The notes under the pieces were generated by a model. That model made no database searches and was not told the DNA's origin. It saw only the letters and a list, made by a program, of their open reading frames with translations. 64,000 nucleotides of DNA from positions 283,906-347,905 of the forward strand of contig NZ_JAAGWF010000010.1 of assembly GCF_010686765.1 (NCBI RefSeq), in the 5' to 3' direction. Source of the DNA: Geodermatophilus sabuli. Its GTDB lineage: Bacteria > Actinomycetota > Actinomycetes > Mycobacteriales > Geodermatophilaceae. Below, in pieces: positions 16,184 through 24,643 of the stretch; the stretch's first letter is position 1; each line of letters opens with the position of its first letter. The position numbers and the translations under genes were made by a program.

Positions 16184-19100
16184 TCACAGGAGCGCGACGC
16201 TGGTGGGGCCCAGCAGCGCCTTGATGTCGCCCATGAGCGCGGTGCTCGGCCGGACCCGCAGCCCCTGGTCGAGGCGGAGCACGGTCTCCCGGCTGCCGTT
16301 GACCAGCTTGAGCTGGACCTCGGTGGTGCCGGGGTGGCTGCCGAGCACCTCGCGCAGCCGTTCGACGACCGGCGGGGTGCAGCGCGCCGCCGGCATCGAG
16401 ACGAGGACCGGACCGCGGGGGCCCTCGGTCAGCTCGGGGACGCTCACCTCGGAGCCGAACAGCGAGGGCTGGTCGTCCCGCCGGCTGATGCGGCCCTTGA
16501 TGACCACGATCTGGTCCCGGACGATCTTGTCCGACACCTGGGCCCAGGTCTTGGGGAAGAACAGCACCTCGATGCCGGACTCGAGGTCCTCCAGCGTGGC
16601 GATCGCCCACGGCGCGCCCTGCTTGTTGGTCCGCGGGGAGACCGCCGTGAGGATGCCGGCGATGGTCACGTTCGCGCCGTCCTCCACCCCGCCGGCGTTG
16701 ATCTCGGCGATGGGGGTGTCGGCGTGCGAGGTGAGCACGTGCTCCACGCCGTGCAGCGGGTGGTCGGAGACGTACAGCCCGAGCATGTCGCGCTCGAACA
16801 CCAGCCGCTCGCTCTTGGACCAGTCCGCCGTCGGGATGGTGATGTCCAGAGCACTGCCGAAGGGGTCGTCCTCGGCCGGGCCGTCGCCGAAGCTGCCGAA
16901 CAGGTCGAACTGCCCCTCGGCCTCCTTGCGCTTGAGCCCCATCGCGGAGTCGACGGCCTGGGCGTGGATGGCCACGATGCCCTGCCGCGAGTGGCCCATC
17001 GAGTCGAACGCGCCGGCCTTGGCCAGCGACTCGATCACCTTCTTGTTGCAGGCGACCGTGTCGATCTTGCGCATGAAGTCGGCGAAGTCCTTGAACGGGC
17101 CCTTCTCCTCGCGGGCCCGGACGATCGAGTCGACGACGTTGACCCCGACGTTGCGGACCGAGGCCATGCCGAAACGGATGTCGGTGCCGACGGCGGTGAA
17201 GTCCCAGGAGGACTCGTTGACGTCGGGCGGCAGCACCTTGATGCCCATCCGGCGGCACTCGGCCAGGTAGATGGGCCGGCGGTCCTTGTCGTCGCCGACG
17301 CTGGTGAGCAGCCCGGCCATGTACTCGGCCGGGTAGTTGGCCTTGAGGTAGGCGGTCCAGTACGAGATGAGCCCGTAGGCCGCCGAGTGCGCCTTGTTGA
17401 AGGCGTAGTCGGCGAACGGGACGAGGATGTCCCAGAGCGTCTTGACCGCCGCGGCGGAGAAGCCGTTGGCCTTCATGCCGGCCTCGAACCCGACGTACTC
17501 GGCGTCCAGGACCGACTTCTTCTTCTTGCCCATCGCGCGGCGCAGCAGGTCGGCCTTGCCGAGGGAGTACCCGGCGACCTTCTGCGCGATCGCCATGACC
17601 TGCTCCTGGTAGACGATGAGGCCGTAGGTCTGGCCGAGGATCTCGTCGAGGGGCTCGGCCAGCTCGGGGTGGATCGGCGTGATCTCCTGCTGCCCGTTCT
17701 TGCGCAGCGCGTAGTTGGTGTGCGAGTTCGCGCCCATCGGTCCCGGCCGGTAGAGGGCGCCGACGGCCGAGATGTCCTCGAAGTTGTCGGGGCGCATGAG
17801 GCGCAGCAGCGACCGCATCGGCCCGCCGTCGAACTGGAAGACACCGAGGGTGTCGCCCCGGCCCAGGAGCTCGTAGGTGGCCTTGTCGGTGAGGTCCTTG
17901 CTGAGCTCGTCGAGGTCGATCGGCTCCTTGCCGTTCAGCACGATGTTGCGCAGCGCGTCGTCCAGGACGGTGAGGTTGCGCAGCCCGAGGAAGTCCATCT
18001 TGAGCAGGCCGAGCGTCTCGCAGGTCGGGTAGTCGAACTGCGTGATGACGGCGCCGTCGGACTCGCGCCGCATGATCGGGATGCTGTCGATGAGCGGGTA
18101 GCGGCCGATGATGACCCCGGCCGCGTGCACGCCCCACTGGCGCTTGAGCCCCTCGAGCTTGCGGGCCTGGTCGACGACCTCGGCCGCACCCGGGTCGGAC
18201 TCGTAGCGGGCGCGGAACTCCGAGGCCTCCTTGTAGCGGTCGTGCTTGGGGTCGAAGATCCCCGACAGCGGGATGTCCTTGCCCATGACCCCCGGCGGCA
18301 TGAGCTTGGTCAGCTCGTCGCCCACCGAGTAGGGCCGGTCGAGCACGCGGGCGGCGTCCTTGATCGCGGCCTTGGCCTTGATCGTCCCGTAGGTGACGAT
18401 CTGGCTGACCCGCTCCTCGCCGTACTTCTCCGACACGTAGCGGATGACCTCGCCGCGCCGGCGGTCGTCGAAGTCGATGTCGACGTCGGGCATGGAGACG
18501 CGCTCGGGGTTCAGGAACCGCTCGAAGATCAGCCCGTGGGCCAGCGGGTCGAGGTCGGTGATGCCCATCGCGTAGGCGGCCAGCGAGCCGGCGGCCGAGC
18601 CACGGCCGGGACCGACCCGGATGCCCTGGTCCTTGGCCCAGTTGATGAAGTCGGCGACCACGAGGAAGTACCCCGGGAAGCCCATCTGGGTGATGATCCC
18701 GACCTCGTAGTCGGCCTGCTTGCGCACGTGGTCGGGGATGCCGTTCGGCCAGCGCTTGTGCAGGCCGCGCTCGACCTCCTTGACGAACCAGGAGGTCTCG
18801 TCCTCCCCCGGCGGCAGGGGGAAGCGCGGCATGAGGTCGGCGCCCTCGGTGAACGACACCTCGCACTGCTCGGCGACGAGCAGGGTGTTGTCGCAGGCCT
18901 CGGGCATCTCGGCGAACAGCGACCGCATCTCCGCGGCGCTCTTGAGGTAGTAGCCGTCGCCGTTGAACTTGAAGCGGTTGGTCTCGTTGAGCCGCGACCC
19001 GGTCTGGATGCACAGGAGCGCGTCGTGGGCCTGCGCGTCCTCCTTGTGCGTGTAGTGCAGGTCGTTGGTGCCCAGCAGCGGGATGCCGAGGTCCTGGGCG

Positions 19101-19747
19101 ATCTCCAGCAGCGCCGGGCGGGTCTTCTTCTCGATGGACAGCCCGTGGTCCATCACCTCGGCGTAGAAGTTGTCCTTGCCGAAGATGTCCTGGAAGTCCG
19201 CCGCCGCCTGGCGGGCCCGGTCGACCTTGCCGGCGCGCAGCCACATGTTGACCTCGCCCGACGGGCACCCGGTCGTGGCGATCAGGCCGGTGCCGTACTT
19301 CTCCAGCAGGTCGCGGTCGAACCGCGGCTTGCGGTACTGGCCCTCCAGGCTGGCCAGCGAGGAGATGCGGAAGAGGTTGTGCATCCCCTCGGTGGTGCGG
19401 GCGAGCAGCGTCATGTGCGTGTACGCGGCCTTGCCCCGGTTGCTCCCGCCCTCGCCGTCCTCGTCGATGAGGTTGTCGCCGAAGTCGAAGGGCGCGCGGT
19501 CGAACCGGGAGCCGGGCGTGTAGTAGCCCTCCATCCCGATGATCGGCTTCACACCGGCCCCGGTGGCCTGCTTGTAGAAGTCGTAGGCGCCGAACACGTT
19601 GCCGTGGTCGGTCATCGCCAGCGCCGGCATCCCCTGCTCGGCGGCGGCCTTGGTGACCTCCGGCAGCTTGGCCGCACCGTCGAGCATCGAGTACTCGGTG
19701 TGGACGTGCAGGTGCACGAACGAGTCGGACGGGGTGCTGCTGCTCAC
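16184..19747 (-). CDS. dnaE: DNA polymerase III subunit alpha (replicative)
   Basis: 1187 residues, the length of actinobacterial DnaE1. The N-terminal PHP domain (SFVHLHVHTEYSMLDGAAK, AMTDHGNVFG) is followed by the polymerase III palm, with catalytic aspartates in MPDVDIDFDD near residue 420 and in LLKMDFLGLRNL further on. The fingers/tau region, helix-hairpin-helix and OB fold (ANVTIAGILTAVSPRTNKQG) complete the protein. It lacks features of the mutagenic DnaE2. It is the chromosomal replicase core. ATG 19747 (MSSSTPSDSF) lies 190 bases downstream of the GNAT gene on the same strand and probably has its own promoter there. Confidence 0.97.
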   Translation of the reverse strand: MSSSTPSDSFVHLHVHTEYSMLDGAAKLPEVTKAAAEQGMPALAMTDHGNVFGAYDFYKQATGAGVKPIIGMEGYYTPGSRFDRAPFDFGDNLIDEDGEGGSNRGKAAYTHMTLLARTTEGMHNLFRISSLASLEGQYRKPRFDRDLLEKYGTGLIATTGCPSGEVNMWLRAGKVDRARQAAADFQDIFGKDNFYAEVMDHGLSIEKKTRPALLEIAQDLGIPLLGTNDLHYTHKEDAQAHDALLCIQTGSRLNETNRFKFNGDGYYLKSAAEMRSLFAEMPEACDNTLLVAEQCEVSFTEGADLMPRFPLPPGEDETSWFVKEVERGLHKRWPNGIPDHVRKQADYEVGIITQMGFPGYFLVVADFINWAKDQGIRVGPGRGSAAGSLAAYAMGITDLDPLAHGLIFERFLNPERVSMPDVDIDFDDRRRGEVIRYVSEKYGEERVSQIVTYGTIKAKAAIKDAARVLDRPYSVGDELTKLMPPGVMGKDIPLSGIFDPKHDRYKEASEFRARYESDPGAAEVVDQARKLEGLKRQWGVHAAGVIIGRYPLIDSIPIMRRESDGAVITQFDYPTCETLGLLKMDFLGLRNLTVLDDALRNIVLNGKEPIDLDELSKDLTDKATYELLGRGDTLGVFQFDGGPMRSLLRLMRPDNFEDISAVGALYRPGPMGANSHTNYALRKNGQQEITPIHPELAEPLDEILGQTYGLIVYQEQVMAIAQKVAGYSLGKADLLRRAMGKKKKSVLDAEYVGFEAGMKANGFSAAAVKTLWDILVPFADYAFNKAHSAAYGLISYWTAYLKANYPAEYMAGLLTSVGDDKDRRPIYLAECRRMGIKVLPPDVNESSWDFTAVGTDIRFGMASVRNVGVNVVDSIVRAREEKGPFKDFADFMRKIDTVACNKKVIESLAKAGAFDSMGHSRQGIVAIHAQAVDSAMGLKRKEAEGQFDLFGSFGDGPAEDDPFGSALDITIPTADWSKSERLVFERDMLGLYVSDHPLHGVEHVLTSHADTPIAEINAGGVEDGANVTIAGILTAVSPRTNKQGAPWAIATLEDLESGIEVLFFPKTWAQVSDKIVRDQIVVIKGRISRRDDQPSLFGSEVSVPELTEGPRGPVLVSMPAARCTPPVVERLREVLGSHPGTTEVQLKLVNGSRETVLRLDQGLRVRPSTALMGDIKALLGPTSVALL

Positions 19748-19936
19748 GGGTGTGCGTGCTCCTCACAGGTCGTGCGTGCCCGGCCGTCGAGGTCCGCGGC
19801 GGGCGACCGGCGGGGAAGACCGGCGGTGCGGGTGCGCGGCCGGTGTCCCGGCGGGCCGGCACACTGATCCTCGCACTGAGGAGGGTCTACTCCGAGGGTC
19901 TGACACGACGTGTCTCGCAACGGCCGGACCGCTCCG

Positions 19937-20392
19937 TCACACCGGCCCCTGCTCCGCCGGCGGCAGCGTTCGGCGCATCGTCACGTGCACGATGCCGGCC
20001 TCCACGTACTCCTCCCCCACGGCGGCGTAGCCGGCCCGCTCGTAGAACCCCCGGGCGCCCACCTGCGCGTGCAGCTCCACCTCGGCCAGCCCCAGCGCGG
20101 CCGCCTGGCGGTGCAGCTCGGTGAGCACCGCCGCACCGTGCCCGCGCCCACGGACACCGGCGTCCACCGCCATCCGGCCCACCACCGCCCGGCCGTCGCG
20201 CACCAGCAGCCGCCCCGTCGCGACCACCCGGCCGTCGTCGTCGCGGCTGAGGGCGTGCACGGCGGCGGCGTCCGCGGCGTCCCGCTCGATCTCCGGGGGG
20301 ACGCCCTGCTCCTCGACGAACACGCGGGTCCGCAGCGCGGCCACCTCGTGCCAGTCGGCAGGCCCGGCCACCACGGCGCGCGGCCGGCTCAC
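19937..20392 (-). CDS. GNAT-family N-acetyltransferase
   Basis: 151 residues. ADWHEVAALRTRVFVEEQGVPPEIE opens a GNAT domain of the ElaA/YjcF-like kind; VVGRMAVDAGVRGRGHGAAVL is the acetyl-CoA pyrophosphate loop (motif A) and ARGFYERAGYAAVGEEYVEAGI the C-terminal motif B with EAGIVHVTM. Target amine unknown. GTG 20392 overlaps the stop of the upstream CPBP gene (GTGA), so it is the last gene of lspA-rluD-CPBP-GNAT. Confidence 0.88.
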   Translation of the reverse strand: MSRPRAVVAGPADWHEVAALRTRVFVEEQGVPPEIERDAADAAAVHALSRDDDGRVVATGRLLVRDGRAVVGRMAVDAGVRGRGHGAAVLTELHRQAAALGLAEVELHAQVGARGFYERAGYAAVGEEYVEAGIVHVTMRRTLPPAEQGPV

Positions 20393-21171
20393 CGGGCCCC
20401 CGCCGGCAGCGCGCTGGCCGGGACCAGCAGGAAGCGCAGGTCGATGAGCACGTGCAGCAGGACCGGCAGCAGCAGCGACCCGGTGTCCAGGTACAGGCCG
20501 GCCAGGACGCCGCCGAGCACGCCGGTGGTGACCACTCCGGCCACGCCCTGGTAGGCGTGCGCCAGCCCGAAGGCGGCGGCCGCGACGAGCACCAGGAGCG
20601 GCTCCGGCAGACCGCCGGCCAGCGCCGCGGCGACGGCGAGGAAGAACCCGCGGTAGAGCCACTCCTCGCACACCCCGGCGGTGACGCCGACCAGGGTGAA
20701 CAGCCGCCGCTCGCCCGGCGTCCGCGGCAGCAGCGCCAGCGTGGCGTGCACCGGCGGCTCGGAGTGCCGTCCCTCCCCCGGCCGGCGGCGCACCGTCGCC
20801 GCCGCCTCGGCCAGCGCCCCGGAGCGCAGCGCCCGGGTGGAGAGGACGACGAAGGCGAGCACCAGGACGGCGGCCGCACCCGCGACCGGCCCCGGCCAGG
20901 CCTGCGGCCACCGCAGGCCCACGCCCGCGGCGCCGACGTCCGGGGAGGACAGCCAGACGGCGAGGGTCAGCACGGCCAGGCCCCACTCCAGGACCAGCAG
21001 CCGCCGGTAGAAGGACCGCCGCGCGCCGCCGTCGGTGCGCAGCCGGCCCTCGAAGCGGCGGTGCAGGACGTGCCCGACCACCGGCTCCCCGAGCACCAGG
21101 TACCCGGCGACCACCACCGCCGCCAGCGCCGCGGGGCCGAAGTCGGCGAGCGAGCCGGGCAGCTCCTGCAC
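20389..21171 (-). CDS. CPBP (CAAX-type) intramembrane metalloprotease
   Basis: 260 residues with about seven hydrophobic segments. The three motifs of the CPBP/Rce1 family are present: VCEEWLYRGFFLA (EExxxR), FGLAHAYQG (FxxxH) and LLHVLIDLRF (HxxxD), which provide the catalytic Glu and metal ligands. In bacteria such enzymes process or protect against small peptides or modify membrane proteins; the target is unknown. GTG 21171; its stop is coupled to the GNAT gene and it begins 9 bases after rluD. Confidence 0.88.
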   Translation of the reverse strand: MQELPGSLADFGPAALAAVVVAGYLVLGEPVVGHVLHRRFEGRLRTDGGARRSFYRRLLVLEWGLAVLTLAVWLSSPDVGAAGVGLRWPQAWPGPVAGAAAVLVLAFVVLSTRALRSGALAEAAATVRRRPGEGRHSEPPVHATLALLPRTPGERRLFTLVGVTAGVCEEWLYRGFFLAVAAALAGGLPEPLLVLVAAAAFGLAHAYQGVAGVVTTGVLGGVLAGLYLDTGSLLLPVLLHVLIDLRFLLVPASALPAGAR

Positions 21172-21180
21172 CGCCGGGCC

Positions 21181-22128
21181 TCAGGCCTCGGCGCGCAGGA
21201 TGTCGAGCGCGCCGGCCAGGTCGGGCGGGTACGGGCTGGTGAACTCCATCCAGCGCCCGTCGGCGGGGTGCGGGATGCCCAGCCGCACGGCGTGCAGCCA
21301 CTGCCGGGAGACGCCCAGCCGGGCGGCCAGCGTCGGGTCGGCGCCGTACGTGGCGTCGCCGACGCAGGGGTGGCGCAGCGCGGAGAAGTGCACCCGGATC
21401 TGGTGGGTGCGACCGGTCTCCAGCGCGATGTCGACCAGGCTGGCGGCCGCGAACGCCTCGATGACCTGGTAGTGGGTGACCGACGGGCGGCCGCCCTGGA
21501 CGACGGCGAAGCGCCAGTCGTGCTTGGGGTGCCGGTCGATCGGCGCGTCGATGGTGCCGCGGGACGGGTCGGGGTGGCCCTGCACCAGGGCGTTGTAGCC
21601 CTTCTCGACCGTGCGCTCCTTGAACGCCGCCTTGAGCGCGGTGTAGGCCCGCTCGCTCTTGGCCACGACCATGAGGCCGGTCGTGGCGGCGTCCAGCCGG
21701 TGCACGACGCCCTGCCGCTCGGCGGCGCCGGAGGTGGAGATGCGGTAGCCGGCCGCCGCGAGCCCCCCGATGACGGTCGGGCCCGCCCAGCCGGGGCTGG
21801 GGTGGGCGGCCACGCCGACCGGCTTGTCGACGACCACGAGGTCGTCGTCGTCGTGGACGACGGTCAGCCCGGCGACCGGCTGCGGTGCCACCGGCTCCCC
21901 GGGCGGGGCCGGCAGCTCGACCTCCAGCCAGCTGCCGCCGGTCACGCGGTCGCCCTTGCCGCGGGCCCGCCCGTCGATGAGCACAGCGCCACCGTCGGCG
22001 AGGTCGGCGGCGGCGGTGCGGGAGAGCCCGAAGAGCCGGGACAGCGCCTGGTCGACGCGCTGCCCCTCCAGCCCGTCGGGCACCGGGAGCGCCCGGTGCT
22101 GGCCCGCGGAGCTGCTCACGGCGCCCAT
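21181..22128 (-). CDS. rluD: RluD-family 23S rRNA pseudouridine synthase
   Basis: 315 residues. An S4-like RNA-binding segment ([30 protein letters not shown]) precedes the catalytic domain with [19 protein letters not shown] and the catalytic Asp in [44 protein letters not shown] follows. The type is RluA/RluD, which isomerises uridines in 23S rRNA helix 69; the exact target site is inferred from the family and its common position after lspA. ATG 22128, 45 bases after lspA. Confidence 0.93.
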   Translation of the reverse strand: MGAVSSSAGQHRALPVPDGLEGQRVDQALSRLFGLSRTAAADLADGGAVLIDGRARGKGDRVTGGSWLEVELPAPPGEPVAPQPVAGLTVVHDDDDLVVVDKPVGVAAHPSPGWAGPTVIGGLAAAGYRISTSGAAERQGVVHRLDAATTGLMVVAKSERAYTALKAAFKERTVEKGYNALVQGHPDPSRGTIDAPIDRHPKHDWRFAVVQGGRPSVTHYQVIEAFAAASLVDIALETGRTHQIRVHFSALRHPCVGDATYGADPTLAARLGVSRQWLHAVRLGIPHPADGRWMEFTSPYPPDLAGALDILRAEA

Positions 22129-22173
22129 TGTGACCGGTGGCGACGGCCGCCCGGCGCACCGCCGCCCGCGCCG

Positions 22174-22767
22174 TCAGTCGGAGGCCGCTCCGCGGTCGCG
22201 CACGGCCCGGGTGCCCGACGCGCGCGTGCCGTCGAACTCGATGCCCCGCAGCGCCAGCACCACGCCGAGGACGCCGCCGCAGACGATCGCGGAGTCGGCC
22301 ACGTTGAAGATCGGGTAGACCTCGCCGTCCGGCGCGAACACCGAGACGAAGTCGACCACGCCTCCGCGGAGGAAGCCGGGGTCGCGGAACACCCGGTCGA
22401 TCAGGTTGCCGACGGCCCCGCCGAGCACCAGCCCGAGGGTCACCGCCCAGGCCGTGGAGAACAGCCGGCGCGCGGTGCGCACGATGACCACCGCGACGAC
22501 CGCGGCGATCAGCGTGAAGACGACGGTGAAGCCCTCGGCGAAGGAGAAGGCCGCGCCGGTGTTGCGGGCGTGGGTGAGGTACACCGCCCCGCCGAGCAGC
22601 CGGATGTTCTCGCCCCGCTCGATGGTGGCGACGACGAGCAGCTTGGTGCCGAGGTCGAGCAGCAGCACCACGGCCGCCAGCAGGAGCAGCAGGCGGGTGC
22701 GGGGGCGCCCGGGCGACTCCGGGGCCGCGTCGACCGCGCCGTCCTGGGGGTCGGTCGTCTCGGACAG
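22174..22767 (-). CDS. lspA: Lipoprotein signal peptidase (signal peptidase II)
   Basis: About 197 residues. After a polar N-terminal segment come four membrane helices with the conserved elements RNTGAAFSFAEG, GAVGNLIDRVF and FPIFN-like YPIFNVADSAIVCGG that hold the two catalytic aspartates. It cleaves prolipoproteins after lipid attachment and would process lipoproteins such as the two binding proteins in this window. The start is unusual: the best ribosome-binding site (GAGGAG) precedes a CTG at 22767; in-frame ATG 22899 and GTG 22926 exist but would add a long Pro/Arg-rich tail and have no good site. Divergent from mqo. Confidence 0.9.
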   Translation of the reverse strand: MSETTDPQDGAVDAAPESPGRPRTRLLLLLAAVVLLLDLGTKLLVVATIERGENIRLLGGAVYLTHARNTGAAFSFAEGFTVVFTLIAAVVAVVIVRTARRLFSTAWAVTLGLVLGGAVGNLIDRVFRDPGFLRGGVVDFVSVFAPDGEVYPIFNVADSAIVCGGVLGVVLALRGIEFDGTRASGTRAVRDRGAASD

Positions 22768-23003
22768 GAGGGCTCCTCGGTCGGCGCGGGCTGGAGCTGG
22801 CGGGGCGGGTCGCCGCCGTCCGTCGACGATAGCCGCGGGGCCGTCCGGGGCGCTGACACCTCGGTCGACCGGCCGCAACTCGGGCGCGACGTGATCCATC
22901 TCATGACGGAGTGCGACCGATCTCACCTCGCCGGGTCACATGTTCCGGCGCGATTGGGCCGAGGTTGGAGGGGAGAGCACGCACCCGAGCACGGAAGGCC
23001 CTC

Positions 23004-24494
23004 GTGTCCACCGACCTCGCACCATCGACAGACCCTGACGTCGTCCTCGTGGGCGCCGGCATCATGAGCGCGACCCTCGCGTCGCTGCTCGGTGTCGTCG
23101 CCCCCGACTGGAGCGTCACCCTCTTCGAGTCCGGACCCGAGGTGGCCGGTGAGAGCTCCGACGCCTGGAACAACGCCGGGACCGGCCACGCGGCCCTCTG
23201 CGAGCTCAACTACACCCCGGCCGGGCCGGACGGCTCGGTGGACGTCAGCAAGGCCGAGACGATCAACGAGCAGTTCCAGGTGTCGCGGCAGTTCTGGTCG
23301 CACCTCGTCCGCTCGGGCCTGACGGGCGCGCCGAAGGAGTTCATCACCCCGATCCCGCACGTCAGCTTCGTCACCGGTGAGGCCGGCCGCGCCTACATGC
23401 GCAGCCGGCACGCGGCGATGTCGGCGTCCCCGCTGTTCGACGGTCTGGAGTACACCGACGACAGCGCCGAGCTCGCCTCGTGGATCCCGCTGATGATGGC
23501 CGGCCGGCCGGCCGACCAGGTCGTCGCCGCGACCCGCTCGGTCGCCGGCACCGACGTCGACTTCGGCTCCCTGACCCGACTCCTGGTCGACTCGGCCTCG
23601 GCGCGCGGCGTGCACGTGCACTGCGACCAGCGGGTCACCGGGATCGAGCGGCGGACCGACGGCCGGTGGGCGGTGACCGTCCGCGACGCCGTCACCGGTG
23701 AGCTGCGCACCGTCCGCACCCGGTTCGTGTTCGTCGGCGCCGGCGGTGGCGCCCTGCCCCTGCTGCAGCGGTCGGGCATCCCGGAGATCCGCGGGTTCGG
23801 CGGCTTCCCGGTCAGCGGCAAGTTCCTGCGCAGCAGCTCCCCCGAGCTGGTCTCTGCGCACCAGGCCAAGGTCTACGGCCAGGCGGCCGTCGGCGCCCCG
23901 CCGATGTCGGTCCCCCACCTGGACCTGCGGATGATCGACGGAGACCACTCGCTGCTGTTCGGCCCCTACGCCGGCTTCTCGCCGAAGTTCCTCAAGGCCG
24001 GGAAGCTGTGGGACCTGCCGGCCTCGGTCCGCGGGCACAACCTCGGCTCGATGCTCGGGGTCGCCAAGGACAACGTGCCGCTGACCAAGTACCTCGTCAC
24101 CGAGCTGCTGAAGGGTGCCGACGCGCGGCACGCCACCCTCACCGACTTCGTCCCCCAGGCCGAGGCCGCCGACTGGGACCTCATCACCGCCGGGCAGCGG
24201 GTCCAGGTCATCAAGCGGGACGCCGCCGGCCGGCCGGTGCTGCAGTTCGGCACCGAGCTCGTCGTCGGCGGCGAGGGCACCATCGCCGGCCTGCTGGGCG
24301 CCTCGCCCGGCGCGTCGACGGCGGTGTCGGCGATGCTGGGCGTGCTGGAGCGCTGCTTCCCCGAGCGGATCGACGCCTGGCGCCCCGCGCTCGCCGACGC
24401 CATCCCCTCCTACGGTCGCAGCCTGGCCGAGGACCCGGCGCTGCTGGCCGAGGTCCGCGCCGAGACCCGGCAGACCCTCGAGCTCAACGGCTGA
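23004..24494 (+). CDS. mqo: Malate:quinone oxidoreductase
   Basis: 496 residues, typical for Mqo. The FAD motif DVVLVGAGIMSATLASLLG is at residues 12-30, with FESGPEVAGESSDAWNNAGTGHAALCELNYTP directly after as in the family; GGGALPLLQRSGIPEIRGFGGFPVSG and GGEGTIAGLLGASPGASTAVS complete the signature. It is a peripheral membrane flavoprotein that oxidises malate to oxaloacetate and passes electrons to quinone, part of the TCA cycle. GTG 23004 is preceded by GGAAGG. A stop-adjacent hairpin follows at once. Confidence 0.96.
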   Translation: MSTDLAPSTDPDVVLVGAGIMSATLASLLGVVAPDWSVTLFESGPEVAGESSDAWNNAGTGHAALCELNYTPAGPDGSVDVSKAETINEQFQVSRQFWSHLVRSGLTGAPKEFITPIPHVSFVTGEAGRAYMRSRHAAMSASPLFDGLEYTDDSAELASWIPLMMAGRPADQVVAATRSVAGTDVDFGSLTRLLVDSASARGVHVHCDQRVTGIERRTDGRWAVTVRDAVTGELRTVRTRFVFVGAGGGALPLLQRSGIPEIRGFGGFPVSGKFLRSSSPELVSAHQAKVYGQAAVGAPPMSVPHLDLRMIDGDHSLLFGPYAGFSPKFLKAGKLWDLPASVRGHNLGSMLGVAKDNVPLTKYLVTELLKGADARHATLTDFVPQAEAADWDLITAGQRVQVIKRDAAGRPVLQFGTELVVGGEGTIAGLLGASPGASTAVSAMLGVLERCFPERIDAWRPALADAIPSYGRSLAEDPALLAEVRAETRQTLELNG

Positions 24495-24555
24495 GAGAGG
24501 ACCCTCCTGCCCCCACCCCTCGCGAGCTCGGGGCGGGGCCCTGCAGGAGGGCCGG
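24495..24555 (+). terminator. Stop-adjacent hairpin element, copy 1 (after mqo)
   Basis: Starts at the first base after the mqo stop. Outer arms CCCTCCTGC (24502-24510) and GCAGGAGGG (24543-24551); inner arms CCCCACCCC and GGGGCGGGG with one A-C mismatch; loop TCGCGAGCTC. Same architecture as the element after ftsZ, with different but still complementary arms. Confidence 0.75.
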
Positions 24556-24570
24556 CGGTCGGGAGCCTCC

Positions 24571-24643
24571 GGCCCCGCCACCGGTCACCCGGGCGGCGGG
24601 GCCGCGACGAGCCTGCGAGCGGTGGGGGCAGCGGGGTCCCTCC
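24571..24643 (-). terminator. Stop-adjacent element, copy 2 (after antiporter gene), plus hairpin
   Basis: Read on the minus strand directly after the antiporter stop: GGAGGGACCCCGCTGCCCCC then ACCGCTCGC, matching the left half of the mqo and ftsZ elements; the right half has drifted and pairs poorly. Immediately beyond, arms 24571-24579 and 24595-24603 (GGCCCCGCC / GGCGGGGCC) form a 9-bp hairpin that could terminate either convergent gene. Confidence 0.55.

Noticed and set aside
15635..19867. A 1410-residue plus-strand frame across dnaE
   Set aside because: It is the antisense of dnaE, low complexity and without any domain; dnaE is unambiguous.
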